From Candidatus Gastranaerophilales bacterium (lineage in GTDB: Bacteria > Cyanobacteriota > Vampirovibrionia > Gastranaerophilales > Gastranaerophilaceae): 64,000 bases of DNA. The notes below the pieces were generated by a model, which saw nothing but the letters and a program-made list of their open reading frames with translations, did not search any database and was not told the DNA's origin. The translations under genes and the position numbers were made by a program. The stretch is from positions 1-64,000 of the forward strand of contig CALUWA010000002.1 in NCBI GenBank assembly GCA_944324365.1. The letters are read 5' to 3'. Shown here piece by piece: positions 53,529 to 61,370 of the stretch; position 1 is the stretch's first letter, and each line of letters begins with the position of its first letter.

Positions 53529-53738
53529 ATGGATATAAAGAGTGAAATTAAAGTAGTAATAGCCAGGCGCGGGACAACACTAAAGAAAGTATGTGAACAA
53601 CTTTCTATTCGAACCGGGAAATATTACTCTTATAACAACATTTCAAATAAAATGGCCAGAGGAACCATTAAATTTAATGAAGTTCAGGAGATTTTTAATA
53701 TACTAGGATATGAGCTTAATTATCACTCAATAGAATAA
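53529..53738 (+). CDS. Small helix-turn-helix-like protein, paralogue of 14347
   Basis: 69 residues, beginning MDIKSEIKVVIARRGTTLKK and ending FNILGYELNYHS. Basic N-terminal half, conserved spacing with the paralogue at 14347. Probably a compact DNA-binding regulator acting on the 36-bp palindrome, which is inference. Leaderless by the same criterion as the paralogue. comF follows after 28 bp. Confidence 0.7.
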   Translation: MDIKSEIKVVIARRGTTLKKVCEQLSIRTGKYYSYNNISNKMARGTIKFNEVQEIFNILGYELNYHSIE

Positions 53739-53766
53739 TAATTTTTTTGTAGTAGCATATGGTTAT

Positions 53767-54414
53767 ATGAAAAAATTTTTACTCGGATTACTTGACTGGA
53801 TTTATAAAAAGAAGTGCTATTTCTGCCGCAGCTCGAAAGAATGCGTTAAGATGTGCTCAAAGTGTTATGATACTTTAGAGTATCTGCCGGTTAAAGTAAA
53901 CAGGATTATTGACGGAAAAAAAGTATATTGTGCAGGAATTTACGAAAAAAATCTGCAAAAATTAATCCGCGGGCTAAAATACCATAACCAAAAAGATTTG
54001 GCCTATTATCTTGCAAAATTTATGGCCGGATATTGGCAAAATGTTACGGAAGATAAAGATTTTCAGGTTGTTCCTGTTCCTATTTACGAAAAACGTAAAA
54101 AGAAACGAAAATATAATCATATGGAGCTTGCCGGAGAAGAATTTGCAAAACTTACAGGCTGCAAATATAATCCGGATTTGATAAAAAGAGTAAAAGATAC
54201 AAAGCCTCAATATAACCTTAAAAAACCGGAAAGATTAAAAAATCTCCACAATGCCTTTGAGGTTGACTCAAGCCGCTTGATAACTGGTAAAATTCTTTTG
54301 ATAGATGATATTTGTACAACCGGCTCCACTTTTGAAGAGATGATTAAAGAATTGCAAAAACATAATATAAATGATATAGTGTGTCTTACTGCAACGACCC
54401 CGTTTGGAGAATAG
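53767..54414 (+). CDS. comF: ComF-family phosphoribosyltransferase-like protein
   Basis: 215 residues. N-terminal zinc-finger Cys set CYFCRSSKECVKMCSKC (about residues 18-34), a central KYHNQKDLAYYLA, and a PRPP loop ILLIDDICTTGST (about residue 178-190). ComF proteins act in DNA uptake for transformation, which relies on type IV pili, consistent with the pilus genes nearby. No good ribosome site upstream. The next gene begins directly at its stop. Confidence 0.88.
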   Translation: MKKFLLGLLDWIYKKKCYFCRSSKECVKMCSKCYDTLEYLPVKVNRIIDGKKVYCAGIYEKNLQKLIRGLKYHNQKDLAYYLAKFMAGYWQNVTEDKDFQVVPVPIYEKRKKKRKYNHMELAGEEFAKLTGCKYNPDLIKRVKDTKPQYNLKKPERLKNLHNAFEVDSSRLITGKILLIDDICTTGSTFEEMIKELQKHNINDIVCLTATTPFGE

Positions 54415-54744
54415 ATGATTTTAAAAGAATTTTCAAACTATTTAAAACAATTTGACGACGATATTACCCAAAACAAAACAACTGCCCCGAAAGTTTTGTG
54501 TAATTGGATTAAGCATGTAATTAATAAAAATCCTAAAAACCATGTCGATAAAATTGTACATAAAGAAATTATGCTCGCGGAAAACAAATGCGGGGATTTC
54601 CTGATTGTCGGAAAATCCGAAAGCGGCAGGGTGCTTGTTAACGCCTTATACAATTATGCGCTTAGTTATGAAAACTTTCTTATGAGCCGCTGGCTTGAAA
54701 ATAAAAAACCGAAAGATTTTAATATAAACAATCAGGCTGATTAA
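54415..54744 (+). CDS. Unknown 109-aa protein coupled to comF
   Basis: Starts on the base after the comF stop codon. Soluble, mixed charge, one Cys-Gly segment (ENKCGDFLIVGKSESGRVLV). No family recognised. Coupling suggests co-expression with ComF, not necessarily a competence role. Confidence 0.6.
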   Translation: MILKEFSNYLKQFDDDITQNKTTAPKVLCNWIKHVINKNPKNHVDKIVHKEIMLAENKCGDFLIVGKSESGRVLVNALYNYALSYENFLMSRWLENKKPKDFNINNQAD

Positions 54745-54825
54745 ATATAGCCTGCTGATTAATTTTAAATATTTATTGTTGTTTTTACAATAGCTCTATA
54801 ATATTGAGAAACAAGGAGAGTTCAA

Positions 54826-55689
54826 ATGAAAACATCAATATTTCAAGCTCCGGTATGCGAAATGAAAGAGCTGAATAATCTTTTTATTGAAATGACTGCA
54901 CATAATTGTAACCAGCATTGCAAACATTGTTACATTGATTTTCCGCTTTCAAAACAGGTAAAGGATTTTATATCTGTTGATACTGTCAAAAAAGCGCTTA
55001 ATGATACGACAAAAGAAAATATACAATGTATTTACTTAACCGGTGCAGAGCCTATGACTCATCCTGATTTTAACAGCATTTTAAGGCTGTGTCTGAAACG
55101 TTCAAATGTCTGTATTTGTACAAACGGCAGCTTTATTAACGAGAAAAAAGCCAGATTTCTTAAGCGTGTAGAAGACGAAAGCGATTATGAAATTATATTT
55201 AAACTGAGTATTGATCACTATGACGAAATTAAAAATGATAACATAAGATGCCGCGGCTCTTACCGCCAGGTTGTTCATGCTGTAAAACATCTGATTAAAT
55301 ATAACTTTAATCCTATTTTGTGTATAACAAACTATTACAAAGAAGATGAACAGGTTATAAAAGAGCAATTTAAAGCAATTTTGGCTAAAAACGGATTTGA
55401 TGCCCGGGACAGAAACATTGTAATTAACCAATGGTATGATAAAACAGACAAAAATACTCCGGAGCCTGATTCAAGGGGGGCCTCCTATTTAGACTGCGAA
55501 TGCGGCAGAATTTTGACAATGAAAGGGGTTTACAGTTGCCCGTTTTTATCTAATGACCACAGAGGCAGAAGCGGTTCTGATTTTGTAGATTATTCACGCA
55601 GAACAATATTGGAAACTCCATACTGCAACACCTGCCTTAATAATAAAAGACAGGTGTTTGGAATAAATTTTTCTGATTTTAACAATTAA
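54826..55689 (+). CDS. Radical SAM protein with C-terminal extra-cluster-like cysteines
   Basis: 287 residues. SAM-cluster motif CNQHCKHC (about residues 27-34), then LTGAEPMTHPDF (GGEP variant) and ICTNGSFI. C-terminal cysteines in LDCECGRIL, YSCPF and YCNTCL could form a SPASM/twitch-like auxiliary cluster. Substrate unknown; no small peptide precursor is seen beside it. AAGGAGAG precedes the ATG. It ends in a 4-bp convergent overlap with pilO. Confidence 0.85.
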   Translation: MKTSIFQAPVCEMKELNNLFIEMTAHNCNQHCKHCYIDFPLSKQVKDFISVDTVKKALNDTTKENIQCIYLTGAEPMTHPDFNSILRLCLKRSNVCICTNGSFINEKKARFLKRVEDESDYEIIFKLSIDHYDEIKNDNIRCRGSYRQVVHAVKHLIKYNFNPILCITNYYKEDEQVIKEQFKAILAKNGFDARDRNIVINQWYDKTDKNTPEPDSRGASYLDCECGRILTMKGVYSCPFLSNDHRGRSGSDFVDYSRRTILETPYCNTCLNNKRQVFGINFSDFNN

Positions 55690-56303
55690 GCTCTTTCTGC
55701 GTAAAGTTTTAACTGAAGATTAATCAGCAAAATTGTCTTATTTTTTTGATAAGGAACAATTTCAACTTTTGCGATATCAAGATAATGTTCGTGTTTGTAA
55801 AGTTCCTGCATAAAATTCTTGAAGTTTGTATAAGTTGCAATCATTTCCATATCAAGTTTGCAAACAGTATATTTACCAGCATCACCTTTTATAAAATTAT
55901 CATCTTCAGGGTCATAAGTGTATTTAATTGCACGGGTTTTAATTGCATTAGCGGTAATTGATGTTAAAATCTCATTAAATTCCGCAGCAAGGATAGATTC
56001 AGGATCCATTCCGGATTCTAACGGTTTAAACATATCTTTGCCAACTCCGCTCAGACTGGAAGAAGCTGCAGCTTCGGCTTTTGGAACTTTAGCTTTAAGT
56101 TCTTCCAAAGTTCTTTCTTTATCAGTATAAGATTCCATTTGAGTTTTATAATCAGTATAACTGCCGGCAAACTCGGAGATTTTTGGAACTAATTGAGTAG
56201 CTATTAAGTAGACAACAAGTATTACGACCAAAACTAATAATAGTATCGGTGTTTTTAAAACCGTCATCACATCATTCTTATTTTCGTTGTTTTCTTCTGC
56301 CAT
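55686..56303 (-). CDS. pilO: Type IV pilus inner-membrane protein PilO-like
   Basis: 205 residues. Short cytoplasmic N-terminus, one transmembrane helix (ILLLVLVVILVVYLIATQLV, about 19-38), a coiled coil (about 45-75), then a ferredoxin-like fold with TNFKNFMQELYKHEHYLDIAKVEIVPY, the PilO pattern. It would pair with PilN in the alignment complex. 26 bp downstream of the PilM-PilN fusion gene. Confidence 0.75.
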   Translation of the reverse strand: MAEENNENKNDVMTVLKTPILLLVLVVILVVYLIATQLVPKISEFAGSYTDYKTQMESYTDKERTLEELKAKVPKAEAAASSSLSGVGKDMFKPLESGMDPESILAAEFNEILTSITANAIKTRAIKYTYDPEDDNFIKGDAGKYTVCKLDMEMIATYTNFKNFMQELYKHEHYLDIAKVEIVPYQKNKTILLINLQLKLYAERA

Positions 56304-56329
56304 TATTAAATTCCTTATTAATTTAGTTA

Positions 56330-58048
56330 TTACTTATTCTCTTGAATTGGCTGCTCACTTAACAAACCTGATTGAGGCGGGTTGTTATTTTGCTGAGGTT
56401 TTTGATTTTGATTGTTGCCGCCATTATTTTCTCCGCCTTGATTTACAACACTTAACAAAGCATTTAACTGATCTGCTGACATGTTTGTAATTTCAAAATT
56501 GTAGTTTGTATTTGAAGACGAGGATACGGCATCATCAACAGAACTTGAAGTCATTTCAAGTTTTTGCAATCTCAATTTTGTACCGATTAAAGAATCTCTC
56601 ATGTTTTTAAAGAAAACATAAACATCTTCAACATTGGTGGCAACACCTTTAATATCCACCAAACCATCACCCTGCGTCATAAAATATGTAAGCCATACTG
56701 TTTTAGGAATGGATTCTCCTGCGGCAACATAATTCATTAATTTCGCACGGTTTCCTTTTATACCTTTTTCTACTTCTGTTTTTACGTTAAAAGTAGTTGC
56801 ACTTTGTGATGACTTATACTGCGCAATTTCTTCGTCAATTGCTTTAATATCATTGTTAACATTGTTGAGTTTTGTTTGGTTAGACTCAATAAGTTTTGGC
56901 ATAATTAAGAATGATATCAGTACAATCGGAATCATTATAATTGCTGCAAAAATACCTACAAGTTTCATTGCTGCATTTGCAGTCAAAGTAATTTCTTTTT
57001 CACCTATATTGAAAGTACAAACTTGTTCAACAGCAGAAGCTGCAGCTGTCCCGGTAAACTGCATATTCAGCGGGTAATCAGAAGTATCAGAAAGAGCAAC
57101 ACCTACTGCCTGCAATGAAATTTTTGATGCATAGTTTGGTAAGACATTTAATCCGACAGGAACAATACTGTCTTGTTCTTTTAATGAGTTGTTTTCTAAT
57201 ACCGTAACAGAACTTTGCGTTTGCAATTTTGAAGCAAGCAACAGCGCACTAACCTGATCAGTATCAGACAAAATAAACAGGTAATTTGCAGGAGAACTCA
57301 TTAGAGCTATTTGTGCGGATTGGTTAATCGCATTATATAATTCTTCTCCTGTGAATGATTTTACCGCAAGAGGTTCTTCATAATAATCTACAATATTCTT
57401 TCCTGATAAAGAAACAATAGAGTAACCGGCTGAGTTAACTATCATCAAGTTCCAAGTTGTATTCGGCTCCATCTGCTGCTGTGCATATCCGGCAAAGTCT
57501 AAAGCTCTTAATGTTGAAGTCAAAGAGTTTTCAACTCCTACCAAGCTGACTTCAATAGAAGCAAGAGCTTCTCCGATAGATGCAATAACAGATTTTTGGA
57601 TAGCTGAATAAACTACTTGTCTGGATTCATTTCCTTGACCCTGATTCTGTCCGGCAGAAGGAACATCTTGCCAAGCAATTGAAGGTTCCGCCCGGCGGAA
57701 TACGTATAATTGTTCTACTTCTGACTGAATACCGCCTGTAATTGAGGTATCAGGAAGAAGCAGCGGAAATTGCATAAGCCCGAAAGAAACAACAGGCATA
57801 TTGACAATAGCTTCACATTTAGGAGCTACACCAAGTTCCTGCATCATATTCTGAACTGCAGTTTTAAACTCCTCATAATCTGCAATATCTCTTGTTGCTT
57901 CGTCGTATGTTAAATCTCTAACTGCATAATTCGCAACAGAATTTGTTGCAGTATCCATTTGAATCATTTCCAAACCGACACCAGGTGTGACGGAAAGATA
58001 TATTCTTTGTTTTGCAGTATTGGCTGATAAATTTCCTAAAAAACTCAT
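56330..58048 (-). CDS. PilM-PilN fusion: type IV pilus assembly protein
   Basis: 572 residues. Residues about 1-340 look like the actin-like PilM fold: AKQRIYLSVTPGVGLEMIQM start, CEAIVNMPVVSFGLMQFPLL, SIEVSLVGVENSLTSTLRAL and MIVNSAGYSIVSLSG. A transmembrane helix lies at about 365-388 (AAMKLVGIFAAIIMIPIVLISFLIM without break). A coiled coil and a PilN-like periplasmic domain follow (PKTVWLTYFMTQGDGLVDIKG...VYVFFKNMRDSLIG). The tail is Asn/Gln/Pro-rich. In most bacteria pilM and pilN are separate. The gene is followed by pilO. Confidence 0.75.
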   Translation of the reverse strand: MSFLGNLSANTAKQRIYLSVTPGVGLEMIQMDTATNSVANYAVRDLTYDEATRDIADYEEFKTAVQNMMQELGVAPKCEAIVNMPVVSFGLMQFPLLLPDTSITGGIQSEVEQLYVFRRAEPSIAWQDVPSAGQNQGQGNESRQVVYSAIQKSVIASIGEALASIEVSLVGVENSLTSTLRALDFAGYAQQQMEPNTTWNLMIVNSAGYSIVSLSGKNIVDYYEEPLAVKSFTGEELYNAINQSAQIALMSSPANYLFILSDTDQVSALLLASKLQTQSSVTVLENNSLKEQDSIVPVGLNVLPNYASKISLQAVGVALSDTSDYPLNMQFTGTAAASAVEQVCTFNIGEKEITLTANAAMKLVGIFAAIIMIPIVLISFLIMPKLIESNQTKLNNVNNDIKAIDEEIAQYKSSQSATTFNVKTEVEKGIKGNRAKLMNYVAAGESIPKTVWLTYFMTQGDGLVDIKGVATNVEDVYVFFKNMRDSLIGTKLRLQKLEMTSSSVDDAVSSSSNTNYNFEITNMSADQLNALLSVVNQGGENNGGNNQNQKPQQNNNPPQSGLLSEQPIQENK

Positions 58049-58155
58049 ATTCTTCTTATCCTACGTAACTAATTCCTATTTTTATTATACAATATATTTT
58101 ATAGAAGATACAATTTTAACAAAAATTTACACTAAATGGAGGAAATTTTCCAAAA

Positions 58156-59064
58156 ATGAATTATATTACCGAAATAAATAAGTTAAAGAGAGAAAAGCAT
58201 GCGGTTATTTTGGCGCACAGTTACCAAAATATTGAAATAGACGAGGTCGCAGATTTCGTTGGAGATTCTTTGTATTTGAGCCGGCAGGCTGCGAATACTG
58301 ATGCGAAGATGATTATATTTGCAGGTGTTTATTTTATGGCGCAGACTGCAAAAATTCTCAGCCCCGATAAAAAAGTTATACTTCCGAATACAAAAGCCGG
58401 ATGTGATATGGCGGATATGGTTAATCTTAAACAATTGAGAGAATTTAAAGGAAAATACCCTGATATTCCGGTAGTATGTTATATAAATTCCACAGCAGAG
58501 GTTAAGTCTGAATGTGATATTTGCTGCACAAGCTCAAATGCCGTTGATATAGTTGCGAGTCTGAATGCGGAGAAAGTTTTGTTCGTTCCCGATAAAAATC
58601 TTGGCAGATATGTGGAAAAGCAGCTTAAAAATGTAGAAGTTATTACATATCCGGGATATTGTCCGGTGCATGATATTAATACAGTTCAGGATATAACAAA
58701 TACAAGCAAGCTTTATCCGGATGCGAAAATCCTTGTTCATCCTGAATGCAGAGAAGAAGTTATAGATATGGCAGATTATGTCGGCAGTACAAGCGGAATT
58801 ATGAAATATGTTAAAAGCAGCAGTGACAGCGAATTTATAATAGTTACGGAAGACGGTGTTGTTGACAGACTAAAAAGAGATTATCCAAATAAACACTTTT
58901 ACCAGGTGAACAATAAGCCGCTTATTTGCCAAAGTATGAAGTTGTTATCTGTAGAGGATATATACAATGCACTTAAATATGAAGACACAGAGATTAAAGT
59001 TGATGAGGCTGTAGCAACTAAGGCTGTCAAATGTATAAACAGAATGCTTGAGGTTTCAAAATAA
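58156..59064 (+). CDS. nadA: Quinolinate synthase
   Basis: 302 residues. Condenses iminoaspartate with DHAP for NAD synthesis using a 4Fe-4S cluster. Markers: AVILAHSYQN, YINSTAEVKSECDICCTSSNA, PGYCPVHDINT, HPECREEV and GSTSGIMKY. GGAGGAA precedes the ATG. The stop overlaps the next start (TAATG). No nadB or nadC is adjacent. Confidence 0.96.
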   Translation: MNYITEINKLKREKHAVILAHSYQNIEIDEVADFVGDSLYLSRQAANTDAKMIIFAGVYFMAQTAKILSPDKKVILPNTKAGCDMADMVNLKQLREFKGKYPDIPVVCYINSTAEVKSECDICCTSSNAVDIVASLNAEKVLFVPDKNLGRYVEKQLKNVEVITYPGYCPVHDINTVQDITNTSKLYPDAKILVHPECREEVIDMADYVGSTSGIMKYVKSSSDSEFIIVTEDGVVDRLKRDYPNKHFYQVNNKPLICQSMKLLSVEDIYNALKYEDTEIKVDEAVATKAVKCINRMLEVSK

Positions 59065-59813
59065 TGGATGATATAATTTTCGGTAAAAATTCTGTCCTGG
59101 AAGCATTAGAGTCCGGGGAAAGAGAAATAAATAAAATATTGATTTCAAAAAATCTTCATTCGGATGCAAAACTAAATAAAATAAAAGAGTTGGCGCAAAG
59201 AAAGGGTGTAGTATTTCAATTTGTTGCAAAGGAAAAATTTGCCCCGTATGCAGAATTTAACCATCAGGGTGTAATTGCGCAGATTGCGCCTATTGAATAT
59301 ATGGATTTAGACGAATTTTTGGAGATGCCGCATCAAAACGATTCGTTAATTATTCTTGACGGGATAGAAGATTCCCACAATCTCGGCGCAATCATAAGAA
59401 CTGCAGTTTGCGCCGGAGTAAGTGCAATAATAATTCCTTCGCGAAGAAGTGTTCAGGTTAATTCCGTAGTTGAAAAAACAAGTGCCGGTGCGATTAATCA
59501 CATTCCGATAATAAAAGTCAATAGCCTGACGAGTGCAGTCGAAAAGTTGAAAAATTCAAACTGGTGGATAATTGCAACAGATGCAAGCGCAAAAGATAAT
59601 TATTACGATATAAAATACAATGATATGAATTTTGCAATTATTATGGGCGCGGAACATGCAGGAGTGTCAAAGTCGCTGTTGAAATCTTCCGATTTTACCG
59701 TAAAAATACCTATGTTAAAGGATTTTAATTCCCTGAATGTATCAAATGCACTTGCGATAATAATCTTTGAGGCAGTAAGGCAAAAACTCACAGAAAAGAA
59801 ATTTACAAAATGA
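59064..59813 (+). CDS. rlmB: 23S rRNA (guanosine-2'-O)-methyltransferase, RlmB/TrmH family
   Basis: 249 residues. N-terminal substrate-binding domain (FGKNSVLEALESGEREINKILIS), then SpoU core with trefoil-knot motifs DGIEDSHNLGAIIRTA, GAEHAGVSK and IPMLKDFNSLNVSNALAIIIFEA. It methylates a ribose in rRNA; the precise guanosine is assumed from family. Coupled to nadA by one base. Confidence 0.92.
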   Translation: MDDIIFGKNSVLEALESGEREINKILISKNLHSDAKLNKIKELAQRKGVVFQFVAKEKFAPYAEFNHQGVIAQIAPIEYMDLDEFLEMPHQNDSLIILDGIEDSHNLGAIIRTAVCAGVSAIIIPSRRSVQVNSVVEKTSAGAINHIPIIKVNSLTSAVEKLKNSNWWIIATDASAKDNYYDIKYNDMNFAIIMGAEHAGVSKSLLKSSDFTVKIPMLKDFNSLNVSNALAIIIFEAVRQKLTEKKFTK

Positions 59814-59865
59814 CATATTACTGTATATAATATATAATAAACTACAGGATGGAGAGCATTAATAT

Positions 59866-60867
59866 ATGAAAAAAGAAATGGAAAAACTGGGCTTAATTAC
59901 AGATGAAATTTCTGAAGAAGGAGTTGATTTTGCAAGTCTTCAGGAGGAGGACGAGGACGAAGATTTACTTCACTCAGTTGAAGATCCTAAAGTTCAGGAA
60001 AGTTTGGCTTCTGTTAATTCCGATGACAGTGTGAAAATTTATCTTCAACAAATCGGGAAAATTCCTCTGCTTTCGAGTGAACAGGAACTGGATGTCGCTA
60101 AAAAAATATATGAAACACAGAGCGATTTTTATAAAAATGTTCTTGTCAATGCAAATCTCAGGCTTGTTGTCAGTATTGCAAAAAAATATATTGGCAGGGG
60201 GCTGTCGTTTTTAGATTTAATTCAGGAAGGCAATCTGGGTTTGATGAAGGCTGCGGGACGTTTTGATTATACAAAAGGCTACAAATTTTCCACTTATGCA
60301 ACCTGGTGGATTCAGCAGTCTATTACACGTGCTATTGCAGATAAAGCAAGGATAATAAGACTCCCTATTCATATGATTGAATCTCTCGGAAAAATCAGAA
60401 AAGCCACAATTGACTTGACCACGGAACTCGGACACACTCCGACAAAACAGGAAATTGCATACAGATTGGGGATTTCTGTAAATAAATTAACCTCTATTAT
60501 TAAATCTGCGCAGTCAACGATTTCGATGGAAACGCCGGCAAATTCTTCCGATGATTCATCAAAAATTGCGGATTTCATTGTGGATAATACGACAATTACT
60601 CCGGATGGCAGGGTTTCACAGGAGAATTTGTTTGAAGATATCCAAAAAATGCTTAATCAGTTAAGCCAGAAAGAACGAGATGTGTTGATTTTGCGCTTTG
60701 GGCTTGATAACAGTGGAACCAAAAAAACACTTGATGAGATAGGTTCTCAATACGGGGTTTCCAGAGAAAGAATAAGACAAATTGAAAACCGTGCTATTGC
60801 GAAACTCAAAAAGTTATGCAAAACAAAAAAACTAACAGTCGGGTTAAAAAATTACTTTGGTGAATAA
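59866..60867 (+). CDS. rpoD: Sigma-70-type RNA polymerase sigma factor (RpoD/SigA-like)
   Basis: 333 residues. Region 1.2 (DSVKIYLQQIGKIPLLSSEQE), region 2 (NLRLVVSIAKKYIGRGLSFLDLIQEGNLGLMKA and YKFSTYATWWIQQSITRA), region 3 (PIHMIESLGKIRKA) and region 4 (ERDVLILRFGLD, YGVSRERIRQIENRAIAKL) are all present. An acidic N-terminal stretch (EEDEDEDLL) replaces a full region 1.1. Primary sigma factor or a group 2 relative. GGAGAG upstream. Confidence 0.93.
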   Translation: MKKEMEKLGLITDEISEEGVDFASLQEEDEDEDLLHSVEDPKVQESLASVNSDDSVKIYLQQIGKIPLLSSEQELDVAKKIYETQSDFYKNVLVNANLRLVVSIAKKYIGRGLSFLDLIQEGNLGLMKAAGRFDYTKGYKFSTYATWWIQQSITRAIADKARIIRLPIHMIESLGKIRKATIDLTTELGHTPTKQEIAYRLGISVNKLTSIIKSAQSTISMETPANSSDDSSKIADFIVDNTTITPDGRVSQENLFEDIQKMLNQLSQKERDVLILRFGLDNSGTKKTLDEIGSQYGVSRERIRQIENRAIAKLKKLCKTKKLTVGLKNYFGE

Positions 60868-60870
60868 AAT

Positions 60871-60900
60871 AAAAACCGGTTTTATAACCGGTTTTTATTT
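60871..60900. terminator. Bidirectional terminator
   Basis: AAAAACCGGTT/AACCGGTTTTT with loop TTAT, then ATTTTTTA. It reaches to the stop region of the convergent gene at 60895. Confidence 0.88.
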
Positions 60901-61218
60901 TTTATTCACATCCATTGCTTTTCTCTTTTCGTTAATATATGCCATTCCGCCTGCTACTAAACCGATTCCGGCGTTTATGCCCAGAGAAAGTTTCAATGGA
61001 GTTTTCATGCTTTTAAATATTTTTCCTAACAAGCGATCAAGTAAAAATCCCACTGTAAACCATCCTGCACCGTTGATAAGTCCGGTTTGCGCCGGAGTGA
61101 ATGTAGGGAGGGTAATTCCTTCTTTTTCCAATTCAGAGCGTAAATCAATATCATCTTTTTTTATTTGTTTGTTTTTGTTTGCGTTTGCTGATGTAAACGA
61201 AACAGGTGTGATATGCAT
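60895..61218 (-). CDS. Small membrane-associated protein with N-terminal PVSFTS motif
   Basis: 107 residues, starting MHITPVSFTSANANK. Two hydrophobic Gly-rich segments (LINGAGWFTVGFLLDRLLG, about 48-66; LSLGINAGIGLVAGGMAY, about 78-95) separated by a basic linker. No family recognised. AAGGAGAT precedes the ATG. Confidence 0.65.
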   Translation of the reverse strand: MHITPVSFTSANANKNKQIKKDDIDLRSELEKEGITLPTFTPAQTGLINGAGWFTVGFLLDRLLGKIFKSMKTPLKLSLGINAGIGLVAGGMAYINEKRKAMDVNKK

Positions 61219-61370
61219 GAGTTTATCTCCTTTTCAAATATTGTTGTAGAGATAAAATAGTATAAAAGAAATTTATTGTCTTATTTTTTATGAAATTTAA
61301 CAATTGTTTACAGATAGAATATTCCCCGGTTAACCTATCCACAAACCGTTATTTATGATAAAATAAAACT

